DNA of 64,000 nt from Anderseniella sp039978075 (GCA_039978075.1 JBDWCA010000002.1:744001-808000); one strand, 5' to 3'. Positions 52,586 to 62,008 are shown, counted from the first letter of the stretch. Numbers and translations are program-made. Notes: generated from the letters alone by a model not told the origin.

Positions 52586-52617
52586 GCTCCCGTCTCACTG
52601 TTTTGTGAAAAGGGAGC
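52586..52617 (+). promoter_or_regulatory. hairpin that includes the ribosome-binding site of the TAXI receptor
   Basis: GCTCCC (52586-52591) pairs with GGGAGC (52612-52617), and TCAC/GTGA pair inside. The 3' arm contains GGGAG, the ribosome-binding site about 10 bases before the ATG at 52627. If it forms, the stem would hide the site and limit translation. Confidence 0.5.
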
Positions 52618-52626
52618 GTTTATATA

Positions 52627-53592
52627 ATGAAATCAATTCTGAAATACACACTCGCAGCAGCTGTTGCTGTTGGTTTTGCCGCCTCGGCAAATGCTGCTGA
52701 TCAGCAATTCGTCTCAATCGGCACGGGCGGGGTGACCGGCGTGTATTATCCTACCGGCGGCGCCATCTGCCGTTTGGTAAACAAGAAGCGCAAGGAACAC
52801 GGCATTCGCTGTTCGGCGGAATCGACCGGTGGTTCCATCTACAATATTAACACGATCCGGGCCAACGAGCTGGAATTCGGTGTCGCGCAGTCGGATTGGC
52901 AGTATCACGCCTACAATGGTACGTCCAAGTTCAAGGATAAGGGCAAGTTTGAAAAGCTTCGCGCCGTATTCTCCGTTCACCCGGAACCTGTGACGGTCAT
53001 CGCCCGAGACGATTCCAACATCAATAATATCAGCGATGCCAAGGGAAAACGCCTCAACATCGGTAACCCGGGGTCTGGCACGCTTGGTACCTGGGATGTG
53101 ATGGAAGCGGCTCTTGGTTGGAAACGGACTGACCTTGCGCTGGCTGCCGGCATGAAATCCGCCGAAACCGGCGCGGCATTGTGCGACGGCAAGATCGATG
53201 CCTATTTCTGGCTGGTTGGCCATCCTTCGGCTCTGACCCAGGAATCCCTGGCTTCTTGTGCATCGCACCTGGTCAACGTGACCGGTCCTGAGATCGACAA
53301 GTTGATTGCTGACAAACCGTACTACCGGAATGCTACCATTCCGGCCGGCATGTACAACAACAAAGAAGACGTAAAAACCTTCGGTGTTGGCGCGACTTTC
53401 GTGACCAGCTCTGACGTGCCGGAAGAAGTTGTGTACGAGGTCGTGAAGGCTGTGTTCGAAAACCTCGACCAGTTCAAGAAGCTTCACCCCGCATTCGCTA
53501 ACCTGAAGGCTGAAGAAATGATCAAGGACGGCCTCTCAGCTCCGCTGCACGACGGTGCGATGAAGTATTACAAAGAAAAAGGCATGATGTAA
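52627..53592 (+). CDS. TAXI-family TRAP transporter solute-binding protein
   Basis: 321 aa with a signal peptide (YTLAAAVAVGFAASANAAD) and the TAXI pattern FVSIGTGGVTGVYYPTGGAICRLVN, ELEFGVAQSDWQYHAY, LNIGNPGSGT. It delivers a small organic acid to the fused permease downstream. A strong terminator-like hairpin follows, which would give receptor excess over permease. Confidence 0.95.
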   Translation: MKSILKYTLAAAVAVGFAASANAADQQFVSIGTGGVTGVYYPTGGAICRLVNKKRKEHGIRCSAESTGGSIYNINTIRANELEFGVAQSDWQYHAYNGTSKFKDKGKFEKLRAVFSVHPEPVTVIARDDSNINNISDAKGKRLNIGNPGSGTLGTWDVMEAALGWKRTDLALAAGMKSAETGAALCDGKIDAYFWLVGHPSALTQESLASCASHLVNVTGPEIDKLIADKPYYRNATIPAGMYNNKEDVKTFGVGATFVTSSDVPEEVVYEVVKAVFENLDQFKKLHPAFANLKAEEMIKDGLSAPLHDGAMKYYKEKGMM

Positions 53593-53603
53593 TCTGCCCT
53601 TCA

Positions 53604-53641
53604 AGCGGGAAGGCGGTGACGCCTTCCCGCTCCATTTTTTT
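53604..53641 (+). terminator. rho-independent terminator/attenuator after the TAXI receptor
   Basis: A 12-base stem (AGCGGGAAGGCG with its complement) closed by GTGA, a GNRA-type tetraloop, is followed by a run of T at 53635-53641. It lies 12 bases past the receptor stop, within the transport operon, so it probably ends most transcripts there while some read on into the permease. Confidence 0.85.
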
Positions 53642-53751
53642 AGCACTTTTCATTTGATCTAAAAATATTGAAGCTCGACCGCATCGAGCTCGTGAAACTG
53701 GTGGGTTGCAGGCGTGTCGGGAGATATGGCGCAAGAGGGAGATGAGATAAA

Positions 53752-56406
53752 ATGGCTGCGGAACAAGAACTGTCGAAGGCTGACGCGCTCGTCGCCGAGG
53801 TCGAAACAGGAGGCAGAAACCTAAGCGGGTCGACGAAGAATCTTATTCCAATCATTTGTTTCGTGTGGGCGATCTACCAGCTCTACATATCCTCACCGCT
53901 GCCGGGCGAACTGACTGTTTCGACGGGAATCCCGTTCTTCCAGTTCATCGGCAACCTGTCGATATCGCGCAAGATTCATTTATTGTTCGCGCTGGTGCTT
54001 GCCAGCCTGGCATTCCCCCTCTACAGGGGCGCACCAACCAAAAAGATTCCGATTTACGATTGGGCGCTCATTGCCCTTGGCGGCCTGTCCATCCTCTACA
54101 TGGTGGTGATGGACTCCAATATCGCCAACCGCGCCGGTGATTTTGCCCACGACAATATCCGTATCGACATGACCGTTGCTGTCATCGGCATGGTGGCGCT
54201 GGCGCTCTCGGTATACCGCTCGCTCGGCCTGCCGCTGGTGGTCGTCGCGGCCATTCTGATGGGCTATGCCTATATCGGCGGGGGCAACTGGGGCGGTGCC
54301 TCCTTCGTTAAAGGCACCTGGCATTTCTGGATGCAGGAAGAAGGGGTCTTCGGGAAACCGCTGGCGGTTTCAACGCAGATGATCTTCCTGTTCGTTCTCT
54401 TCGGGTCAATCCTTGAGAAGGCCGGGGCGGGCGGCTATTTCATCAAGATCGCATTTGCCCTGCTCGGCTCCTTCAGAGGAGGCCCTGCAAAGGCTGCTGT
54501 GATCGCGTCTGCGCTCAGCGGGCTTTATTCAGGCTCTTCGATCGCCAATACGGTGACGACCGGTACCTTTACCATTCCCCTCATGAAGCGGACCGGGCTT
54601 TCGGCCGAAAAGGCCGGCGCCGTCGAAGTGGCGTCCTCAACCAACGGACAGCTCACACCCCCGGTGATGGGCGCAGCGGCTTTCCTCATCGCCGAGTTCA
54701 CCGGCGTGGAATACACAACCCTGCTCAAGCACGCGCTGATCCCGGCCATCGTGTCCTACATTGCGCTGATCTACATCGTGCATCTGGAGGCCTGCAAACT
54801 GAACCTTCAGGGCATCCCGAAGCCCAAAGACACCATCGTGAGAACTCTGGCCCAGAAGATGCTTGGTTTCCTGACCGGTTTCCTGATCCTGGCGTTCCTC
54901 TTCATCGCCGTCTACTACACGCTCGGCTTCATCAAGGAAGCCTACCCGGGCATCTCTATGTTCTCGGTCATCGGCATCTCCGGCATCGCCTACCTGGTGC
55001 TGGCGTGGTTTGCCTCGAAGCGTCCCGATCTTGAAGTGGACGATCCGGATGCCCCTATGACCGTGCTGCCGAAGGCCGCAGACACGGCGTGGACCGGCCT
55101 TTACTACATTCTGCCGATTGTCATTTTGCTGTGGTGCATCCTGCCGACGCCGGACCGGCTCTCACCGTCAACAGCGGCGTTCTTCGCCTGTCTCGCCATG
55201 AGTTTCATCGCTCTGACGCAGCACATAGTCAAGGGTGCGTTCCGCGGCAACATGGATTTGGCATCGAACTTCCGCAAAGGTCTGTCGGAATGGGTGGACG
55301 GCATGGTCGCCGGCGCCCGCAACATGATCTCAATCGGCATCGCAACAGCCGCAGCTGGCGTGATCGTCGGGGCGATTTCGCTCACCGGCGCGCATGCCAT
55401 GGTTGGCGAATTGGTCGAGTTCCTCTCCGGCGGTGTTCTCATTGTCATGCTGCTGCTGGTTGCTGTGATGAGCCTCATCCTCGGAATGGGTTTGCCGACG
55501 ACCGCCAACTATCTGGTCGTGTCCTCGCTGATGGCACCGGTTATCGTCGCACTGGGTGCCAAATCCGGCCTGATCGTGCCGCTGGTTGCCGTGCATCTGT
55601 TCGTGTTTTACTTCGGCATTCTGGCGGACGACACACCGCCGGTGGGCCTCGCGGCCTATGCTGCAGCGGCGATTTCCAAGGGTGATCCGATCAAGACCGG
55701 TGTCCAGGGTTTCATGTACGACATTCGAACTGCCCTGCTGCCGTTCCTGTTCATCTTCAACACCGACCTTCTGCTGATTAATGTCGGGCCAATGAAGGCG
55801 CTGTTCGTCTTCGTCGTCGCGACCATAGCGATGATGTTATTCGCATCGGCCACCCAAGGGTGGTTCTTTACCCGAAACCGGATTTGGGAAACGGTCGCGC
55901 TACTTGCGATTGCGCTGACCTTGTTCCGGCCAGGATTGCTGCTCGACCAGGTGTCGCCGCCGTTCGATGAAAGGCCAGGTGTTGAAGCAGTGAAACTGGC
56001 GGAGGCTGCGCCTGACGGCGGAACCTTGCGCGTCAGGCTGGTTGGTCCGGATTTCGACGATATTGATGAAAACAATTCCACCTTCCTTGAGTTGAATCTT
56101 GGTGCGTCGGGCGATGGCGAAACCCGTTTCACCCAATCCGGCCTCAACGTCCTTGAGGACGATGGCAAGGTGACGGTCGATGGCCTGACCTGGGATTCCA
56201 AGCTGAAACATCTGGACAAGCTGTTCACCATGGGCGACCTGGATAAGCCGCTCTTCATCGAGAAGGTGCTGGTGAAACGAGAACGCATGCCGAAGGAAGT
56301 CTTCTACATTCCAGCGCTTCTGCTTCTCGGGCTGATTATCTTCCTCCAGCGGCGCCGGCACCGTGAGGATGATCCGGAAGCTGAAACCAAAGCCGCAGCG
56401 GCGTAA
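53752..56406 (+). CDS. TRAP transporter fused permease (4TM/12TM) with DUF3394 domain
   Basis: 884 aa. The fused DctQ-DctM membrane part spans about 30-700 (many hydrophobic stretches; MGLPTTANYLVVSSLMAPVIVALG is typical of the large subunit). The rest is a soluble C-terminal DUF3394-type region (about 740-850), followed by a TM end and Arg-rich tail. Works with the TAXI receptor; Na+ or H+ gradient driven. Confidence 0.95.
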   Translation: MAAEQELSKADALVAEVETGGRNLSGSTKNLIPIICFVWAIYQLYISSPLPGELTVSTGIPFFQFIGNLSISRKIHLLFALVLASLAFPLYRGAPTKKIPIYDWALIALGGLSILYMVVMDSNIANRAGDFAHDNIRIDMTVAVIGMVALALSVYRSLGLPLVVVAAILMGYAYIGGGNWGGASFVKGTWHFWMQEEGVFGKPLAVSTQMIFLFVLFGSILEKAGAGGYFIKIAFALLGSFRGGPAKAAVIASALSGLYSGSSIANTVTTGTFTIPLMKRTGLSAEKAGAVEVASSTNGQLTPPVMGAAAFLIAEFTGVEYTTLLKHALIPAIVSYIALIYIVHLEACKLNLQGIPKPKDTIVRTLAQKMLGFLTGFLILAFLFIAVYYTLGFIKEAYPGISMFSVIGISGIAYLVLAWFASKRPDLEVDDPDAPMTVLPKAADTAWTGLYYILPIVILLWCILPTPDRLSPSTAAFFACLAMSFIALTQHIVKGAFRGNMDLASNFRKGLSEWVDGMVAGARNMISIGIATAAAGVIVGAISLTGAHAMVGELVEFLSGGVLIVMLLLVAVMSLILGMGLPTTANYLVVSSLMAPVIVALGAKSGLIVPLVAVHLFVFYFGILADDTPPVGLAAYAAAAISKGDPIKTGVQGFMYDIRTALLPFLFIFNTDLLLINVGPMKALFVFVVATIAMMLFASATQGWFFTRNRIWETVALLAIALTLFRPGLLLDQVSPPFDERPGVEAVKLAEAAPDGGTLRVRLVGPDFDDIDENNSTFLELNLGASGDGETRFTQSGLNVLEDDGKVTVDGLTWDSKLKHLDKLFTMGDLDKPLFIEKVLVKRERMPKEVFYIPALLLLGLIIFLQRRRHREDDPEAETKAAAA

Positions 56407-56423
56407 AACGGGAGAAAAACAGG

Positions 56424-56852
56424 ATGCACAAGTCCATTCTTTTGCCGGTTGATCTTAACCACAAAAGTTCGTGGGAAAAGGCCGCCCCCGAAGCCGTCGC
56501 GCTCGCAAAGCAGCATGGTGCGAAGATACATCTGCTCACCGTGATCCCGGATTTCGGCATGGCCGTGGTCGGGAGCTTCTTCCCGTCGGACTATGCCGAG
56601 CAGGCTCTGCAAACCGGCAGTGAAAAGCTTACCGCGCTGGCTTCTGAAATCATTCCGGACGACCTGCTGGCCAAAGTGCATACCGCCCAGGGGTCTGCGT
56701 ATCAAAAAATCATCAGCACGGCGAGAGAACAGGGCTGCGACCTGATCGTGATGGCATCCCACAGTCCTGAAATTTCCGACTATCTGCTGGGCCCCAACGC
56801 GGCCCGGGTCGCAAGGCATGCAGATCAGTCGGTCATGATCGTGCGGAACTGA
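56424..56852 (+). CDS. universal stress protein family (UspA-like)
   Basis: 142 aa: YKSILLPVD-like start (HKSILLPVDLNHKSSWEKA), GSAYQKIISTA, DLIVMASHSPEISDYLLGPNAARVARHADQSVMIV with the ATP-binding G2xG9xG[S/T] pattern reduced (LGPNAARVARHA). Usp proteins are often encoded with TAXI-TRAP transporters and may regulate them. Confidence 0.92.
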   Translation: MHKSILLPVDLNHKSSWEKAAPEAVALAKQHGAKIHLLTVIPDFGMAVVGSFFPSDYAEQALQTGSEKLTALASEIIPDDLLAKVHTAQGSAYQKIISTAREQGCDLIVMASHSPEISDYLLGPNAARVARHADQSVMIVRN

Positions 56853-56863
56853 ATGCTTGACTG

Positions 56864-58102
56864 ATGCCGGATAGGGATCTGTTGAGAACTCTGTGTGATG
56901 CAGCCATCGCGACTGCACAACCGTCGCTGTGCCTGCCGGCGCATTTGCCGGCACCCCCGACAGGCAGAACCATTGTGGTCGGCGCAGGCAAGGCGTCTGC
57001 GGCCATGGCGGCTGCGGTTGAAGCCAACTGGCAAGGTTCACTTGAAGGCCTGGTACTGACACGCTATGGCCACAGCTGCCCGTGCAAATACATCGAGATT
57101 GTCGAGGCCGCCCACCCGGTGCCGGACAAGGCCGGTTTTGAGGCGGCAGCGAGAATTCATGACATGGTTCAGGGCCTGACACCGGATGACCTGGTGTTGT
57201 GCCTGATCTCCGGTGGTGGTTCGGCATTGCTGACCGCGCCCGCTGCCGGCATCAGCCTGGCTGAAAAACAGGCCGTAAACAAAGGCCTGCTGGCAAGCGG
57301 CGCGCCCATCGGCGAAATGAACTGCCTGCGCAAGCACCTGTCCGCGATCAAGGGCGGCAGGCTGGCAGCGAGCGCGTATCCTGCAAAAGTCGTGTCCCTG
57401 TTGATTTCCGATGTACCCGGCGACGATCCCTCGACGGTTGCGTCAGGTCCCACCGTGGCTGATCCGACAACGCGCACTGACGCCCTGGCTATCCTCGACA
57501 AGTACAACCTTGATGTCGCGCCCTCGGTGCGCGCTTTCCTGAACACCGAGGCTGCCGAAACACCCAAGCCGGGCGACCCCCGTCTGGCAACTGCCGGCAC
57601 CCGCATGATCGCAACACCGCGCATGTCCATCGATGCTGCGGCACAGATTGCGCGTGAGCACGGCTATCATGTTATCGATCTGGGTGATGACCTTGAAGGC
57701 GAGGCACGAGAAGTGGGTGCCGCCCATGCACGCATTGCACTGGAAACGACAGGCCCTGCGATCATTTTGTCCGGCGGCGAAACCACCGTGACGCTGAAAG
57801 GCAAAGGCCGGGGTGGCCGCAACGCAGAGTACGCACTGGCGCTGGCGATTGGCCTTGAAGGGGCGGGAAACATATCAGGCGTGGCCATTGATACCGACGG
57901 CATTGACGGGTCTGAAGACAATGCCGGCGCGCGGGTGTCGCCTGATGTGCTGAGCCGTGCCGGGGACAGGGGTGTGGATGCGCACGCCATGCTGGCCAGT
58001 AATGACGCCTACGGGTTTTTCGAGGCCACCGGTGACCTGGTGATGACCGGACCAACGCTCACCAACGTTAATGATTTCCGCGCCATCATAGTCGGTACCT
58101 AA
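56864..58102 (+). CDS. glycerate 2-kinase (DUF4147/MOFRL family)
   Basis: 412 aa: GAGKASAAMA near residue 43, SGGGSALL, KGRGGRNAEYALALAIGL (MOFRL region) and DTDGIDGSEDNAGA. The family phosphorylates glycerate at C2 for entry to glycolysis. It is last in the transport operon and ends tail-to-tail (four-base overlap) with the next gene. Confidence 0.93.
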   Translation: MPDRDLLRTLCDAAIATAQPSLCLPAHLPAPPTGRTIVVGAGKASAAMAAAVEANWQGSLEGLVLTRYGHSCPCKYIEIVEAAHPVPDKAGFEAAARIHDMVQGLTPDDLVLCLISGGGSALLTAPAAGISLAEKQAVNKGLLASGAPIGEMNCLRKHLSAIKGGRLAASAYPAKVVSLLISDVPGDDPSTVASGPTVADPTTRTDALAILDKYNLDVAPSVRAFLNTEAAETPKPGDPRLATAGTRMIATPRMSIDAAAQIAREHGYHVIDLGDDLEGEAREVGAAHARIALETTGPAIILSGGETTVTLKGKGRGGRNAEYALALAIGLEGAGNISGVAIDTDGIDGSEDNAGARVSPDVLSRAGDRGVDAHAMLASNDAYGFFEATGDLVMTGPTLTNVNDFRAIIVGT

Positions 58103-59370
58103 TCCAGCATTGTCAGGGCGCGGGTGAAGAAGTCTTCCGTGCCGAAATTGCCGGACTTGAGCGTAATGGCGAAGGTCTCGCCGTTACGCTCTGCAAAGCA
58201 CCACGGCACACCGGGTGCTATCTCGCGACCAACGCTCAGACGGTCTGTGGCCAGCGCCTGGGTCACAGCGCCGGAAGTCTCGCCACCGGCCACGACAAAT
58301 CGCCTGATGCCGTTGTCAAATGCATCGCTGGCCAGTGCCGCAAGAGCGTTTTCCACGACCTGGCCGGCTTTTTCACGCCCCAGTTTTTCCTGTGCTGCCA
58401 TGACATCGGCTGGCTCTGCAGTAGCGTAGATTATCTTCGGTGCATCCGGGGCTTGTGCTGTCAGCCATTGCCTGGCTTGTGCCAGGGTATCCGGGCTATC
58501 GGCCAGAGCCAGCGGATCAAGCCGGAAAGCCGCGGCCTGCGCGCTGTAGTCGGCGACTTGTGCCTGCGTCATGGCGGAACATGATCCGGACAGCACGATA
58601 TTGCCGCGCGCGGTCGCAGGCGCACTGATATCGGCATCAGTGGCCGTCACAGTGCCTTTTGCTGCCAGCAGGCGCGGCAGATCAAGCGCCAGCGCACTGC
58701 CACCGGTGATCAGTTTGAAATCCTGAACCGCTTCACAAATTGCTGCCAGGTCGGCTTGCGAAATTGCATCGGGCACAATGTGCTGAATGCCGTTGTACGC
58801 CAGCCCGCGCAACTGCCCGGCTATATGGGCTGAACCCTGGGCAATGTCGGACCATGCAATGTGTCCGACCTTGCCTTCAACCTGCGGGGTCAGAAGGCGC
58901 ATCAGGTTGGCATCGCGCATCGGTGTCAGCGGATGGTCGCGCATCGGGCTTTCATCTAGCGGCACATCGCCTACGAACAGATTGCTCATATAGATCGAGC
59001 GTCCGTTTTCGGGAAATGCCGGGCAGTAGATGGTCTGGGTGGTGCCCAGCTGCGCCATCAGGGCTTCCGAAACCGGACCGATATTGCCGTCAGGTGTTGA
59101 ATCGAACGTCGAACAGTATTTCCAGTACAGCTGGGTTGCGCCACGCGCCATCAGCCAGTCGGCTGCCTTTTTCGTCAGTGCGACGGCTTCGTCGACCGGC
59201 TCGGTCCGGCATTTGAGCGCGATCACCTCGAACGGGGCAGGTTCGCTGTCGTCTTCGGCGTCCGGCACACCGATACGCAAGCCAACCTTATGACCTGACC
59301 TTGCCAGAATGGCTGCAAGGTCGCTGGCGCCGGTAAAATCATCAGCGATACAGCCCAGTGCAATACTCAT
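58099..59370 (-). CDS. four-carbon acid sugar kinase family (3-oxo-tetronate kinase, OtnK-like)
   Basis: 423 aa: IADDFTGASDLAAILARSGHKVGLRIG start (substrate Asp pair DDFTGA) and C-terminal FVVAGGETSGAVTQAL (ATP site). Members phosphorylate 3-oxo-tetronates or threonate-type acids. Beside a TAXI-TRAP importer and glycerate kinase it suggests uptake and use of C3-C4 sugar acids. An aldolase (OtnC) or dehydrogenase is not seen in the window. Confidence 0.9.
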   Translation of the reverse strand: MSIALGCIADDFTGASDLAAILARSGHKVGLRIGVPDAEDDSEPAPFEVIALKCRTEPVDEAVALTKKAADWLMARGATQLYWKYCSTFDSTPDGNIGPVSEALMAQLGTTQTIYCPAFPENGRSIYMSNLFVGDVPLDESPMRDHPLTPMRDANLMRLLTPQVEGKVGHIAWSDIAQGSAHIAGQLRGLAYNGIQHIVPDAISQADLAAICEAVQDFKLITGGSALALDLPRLLAAKGTVTATDADISAPATARGNIVLSGSCSAMTQAQVADYSAQAAAFRLDPLALADSPDTLAQARQWLTAQAPDAPKIIYATAEPADVMAAQEKLGREKAGQVVENALAALASDAFDNGIRRFVVAGGETSGAVTQALATDRLSVGREIAPGVPWCFAERNGETFAITLKSGNFGTEDFFTRALTMLD

Positions 59371-59465
59371 GTCCTGTCACCCTCTTGCTTGCCCGGCATC
59401 ATGCCGCCATGTTGCGCACGCGACATCCGTTGTTCGATTTGGCTCATTGTTTAGAAGTAATCCAC

Positions 59466-60566
59466 ATGACACTCAAGGCACTCACCCTCGGTTCCGCTGT
59501 AATAGATATCATCGTCACCATTGCGCCGGAGCGCATTGAGCATATGCGCATGCGCAATGCCGAAGCGTCATTCCTGCTGGTGGAAGAAGGCCGCAAGGTC
59601 GATGCGGAATCCGTGACCCGTCATATTGGCGGCGGCGGCGTCAACACCGCCGTATCCCTGTCGAGACTGGGGTTCGATACCGCAGCGCTTGTGAAAACCG
59701 GGGCCGACCGCAATGCAGAAGACGTTATCGGGCGGCTGGAGCGTGAAAACGTGTCGCGGGACTTTCTGATCAGCGACGGCGAACTTGCAACCGGTTCATC
59801 GGTGCTGTTGTCTTCACATGAACGCAATGCCGGTATTTTTACAGCTCGCGGCGCCAATACGGCGCTGTTGCCGCGCGACCTTGCCGATGAGGCGTTTGAA
59901 CGCGACCTGGTGTTCATTTCCGGATTGTCCAACGAGTCCGCCGACTGTTTTCCACACGTTATCGGAAAGGCCAGCGCTGCCGGTGCCCGCATTGCCACCA
60001 ATCCCGGCATCCGGCAGTTGTCGTCCCGCGCTGATGAGTTTTTTGCCTGCCTGGACAGGATTTCCATCCTCACCCTGAACCGGGTTGAATCAGAACAACT
60101 GGTGCCCCGCCTCATTGCCGCCGGCACGGCCGATCAGCGCACCGTCATCAAGCCTGCCGGAGATCCCAATTCGCTGGTCGACAGAGGGCTGATGGCAGGC
60201 GGTTTCAACCTGCCGTTCGACAGTTATGTCCGCGCCATTACCTCCCTGGGCGTAGACATGCTGCTGGTGACCAACGGGTCGGACGGCGCCTATGTCGGCA
60301 CTGCTGACGGCATCTGGCATTGTACGGTGCCCAGTGTGGAGGTGGCGGGAACGGCCGGTGCCGGCGATGCCTTTGCCTCGACATTTGCCGGTATGATCAC
60401 TGCCGGGGCAAGCATTGAAGACGCACTCAAATCAGCGACCTGCAATGCAGGCTCTGTGGTGAGTTATCTGGATACGCAAACCGGATTACTGACCCGCGAC
60501 GGGATTGCCGGGCGCGTAGAGAAATTCGAGGACCGGCTGGTGGTGACCAGGTGGGATATGGGTTGA
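59466..60566 (+). CDS. PfkB-family carbohydrate kinase
   Basis: 366 aa from the ATG starting MTLKALTLGSAVIDI (an upstream frame from 59358 has no ribosome-binding site). Contains the GGGGVNTAVSLSRLG and VAGTAGAGDAFASTFAGMI signatures, with the catalytic Asp in GAGDAF. It phosphorylates a sugar or nucleoside and is divergent from the OtnK-like gene with a 95-base gap. Confidence 0.92.
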   Translation: MTLKALTLGSAVIDIIVTIAPERIEHMRMRNAEASFLLVEEGRKVDAESVTRHIGGGGVNTAVSLSRLGFDTAALVKTGADRNAEDVIGRLERENVSRDFLISDGELATGSSVLLSSHERNAGIFTARGANTALLPRDLADEAFERDLVFISGLSNESADCFPHVIGKASAAGARIATNPGIRQLSSRADEFFACLDRISILTLNRVESEQLVPRLIAAGTADQRTVIKPAGDPNSLVDRGLMAGGFNLPFDSYVRAITSLGVDMLLVTNGSDGAYVGTADGIWHCTVPSVEVAGTAGAGDAFASTFAGMITAGASIEDALKSATCNAGSVVSYLDTQTGLLTRDGIAGRVEKFEDRLVVTRWDMG

Positions 60567-60600
60567 GTTGATATTTAGTGGGCGTATTTAGTGGTCGAAC

Positions 60601-60745
60601 AGCTTTCTTCGCTTCGCTCAGGCCGTTCCCCGACTCTGAACAACCTTAATGATGAACTCCCTCCGAGGCACGAAGTGCCGAGGCAAGGCCGACCGGCCGT
60701 CATGCGAAGCATGCCCCCGCGGAGCGCAGCCGAAGGCTGCTTGCG
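60601..60745. repeat. array of C(GAA)G triloop hairpins
   Basis: In the 240-bp gap between convergent genes there are three perfect short hairpins with the same C(GAA)G top: GGCAC-GAA-GTGCC (60667-60679), CATGC-GAA-GCATG (60701-60713) and GCAGCC-GAA-GGCTGC (60726-60740). A GGCC/GGCC pair lies between the first two. The GCGAAGC core is known to form very stable DNA hairpins. On the minus strand, GCGAAGC also occurs at about 60610-60616. Both strands are open in one frame here, but the composition does not look like protein. Confidence 0.75.
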
Positions 60746-60806
60746 TGAGCGATATAAATCAACCAACTGGCTAAGTGCTAGATACATCCGCACCGGCTTT
60801 GCAAAC

Positions 60807-61805
60807 TCAACCCGAGCAACTGGCCCCGCCAAGCACGCAGAATTTTGAACAATGCGGGTGGTTCAGCTTCACCGCTCCATCAGAGAAGTTGCCGCCGTCG
60901 GCCTTCAGTGACGATGCCAGGTCGGGGCCCATTTCAAAGTCACCGTCATAGGGCAGCAGGGTGCACGGCATCACGGCAGGTGCATCTGCGCCCTTGCGCT
61001 TGACCACCATGCGGCTTGTCGCACACATCTGTTCGTCCGGGCGCTTGCTTAAAATGTCCCAGCACGCGGTGGTGATTTCAGGCACATCGACCTTCTCGTT
61101 CATTTCCGGAAACAGCACCAGCTGGCCCCGGTCGGCCGGATCCATGCGCCAGCCGCGCACGGCAATCAGGTCGCGATAGCCGGTGCGGGAAATGTCATCG
61201 GTCTCGCCCCAGCAGGTGCGTCCGGCTATGGCGATACGAAACCCTTGCGCGTTGAGCCAGTCCATGCCGGCAACCGCCTTGTCCCAGGTTTTCGGTCCGC
61301 GCTCAGCTTCATGCAGGGCCTTGCCGTAATGATCCAGGCTGACACGCAGGGTGATGCGGCCCGGATAGCGTTCATTCAGACCAACCAGCCCGGTCTTGAT
61401 GTTCAGGCGCTGCATGGGCTGCATGGCGTTGGTCAGCACCAGCACGTCATGGCCACGGGCAAGTGCGGCTTCCATCATGGCCAGCATGTCGGGGTTCATG
61501 AACGGCTCACCACCTGTAAAGGCGATTTCCCGTGTGCCCAGTTTGAGGTCGGCAATCTCGTCGAACAGCGACACGGCATCGGCCAGTTTGAAATATTCCA
61601 GCCGGTCGTTCGTCGGTGACGATTCAATATAGCAGTTGGCACAGGTTATGTTGCACAGCGTGCCGGTGTTGATCCACAGCGTTTCCAGCGCGCTCAGCGC
61701 CACACTGGCACGCACTTCGCCCAGGGCGGTTAAGTCCGGGTTCTTGAACTTCGCCGGATCGATTGGTTCGAAATCGGCAACAAGTGGAATTGAAATTTCA
61801 TTCAT
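60807..61805 (-). CDS. radical SAM protein with SPASM-like C-terminus
   Basis: 332 aa from the ATG starting MNEISIPLVADF (open frame to 61865). CNITCANC (CX3CX2C) binds the 4Fe-4S cluster; FTGGEPFMNPDM is the GGE motif for SAM. Cys-rich parts near the end (TTACWD, QMCATSR, MPCTLL, HCSKFCVLGGASC) suggest extra Fe-S clusters as in SPASM enzymes. No peptide gene or partner is next to it. Its substrate is unknown. Confidence 0.88.
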   Translation of the reverse strand: MNEISIPLVADFEPIDPAKFKNPDLTALGEVRASVALSALETLWINTGTLCNITCANCYIESSPTNDRLEYFKLADAVSLFDEIADLKLGTREIAFTGGEPFMNPDMLAMMEAALARGHDVLVLTNAMQPMQRLNIKTGLVGLNERYPGRITLRVSLDHYGKALHEAERGPKTWDKAVAGMDWLNAQGFRIAIAGRTCWGETDDISRTGYRDLIAVRGWRMDPADRGQLVLFPEMNEKVDVPEITTACWDILSKRPDEQMCATSRMVVKRKGADAPAVMPCTLLPYDGDFEMGPDLASSLKADGGNFSDGAVKLNHPHCSKFCVLGGASCSG

Positions 61806-61934
61806 GAGCGGGGAAACTAGCGTTATCCAGGCACGCAGACTACCATGAAATCCACGTGATGACATAATTGTCAGGATGGCGTGATCCTGGTTGACAGATA
61901 GCAGAAGTAATGTCGTTTACGCGTGAAACGTGTT

Positions 61935-62008
61935 GCGGGTGTAGCTCAATGGCAGAGCAGAAGCTTCCCAAGCTTAAGACGAGGGTTCGATTCCCTTCAC
62001 CCGCTCCA
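61935..62008 (+). tRNA. tRNA-Gly (CCC)
   Basis: 74 bases with encoded CCA; acceptor GCGGGTG/CACCCGC; the anticodon loop TTCCCAA gives CCC. Confidence 0.95.

Noticed and set aside
56304..57227. 307-aa minus-strand frame opposite the Usp and glycerate kinase genes
   Set aside because: Antisense shadow; Pro/His/Arg-rich and no motif.
60575..60848. 85-aa frames on both strands across the hairpin array
   Set aside because: Open frames on both strands follow from the repeated GAA/TTC hairpins; composition is not protein-like.
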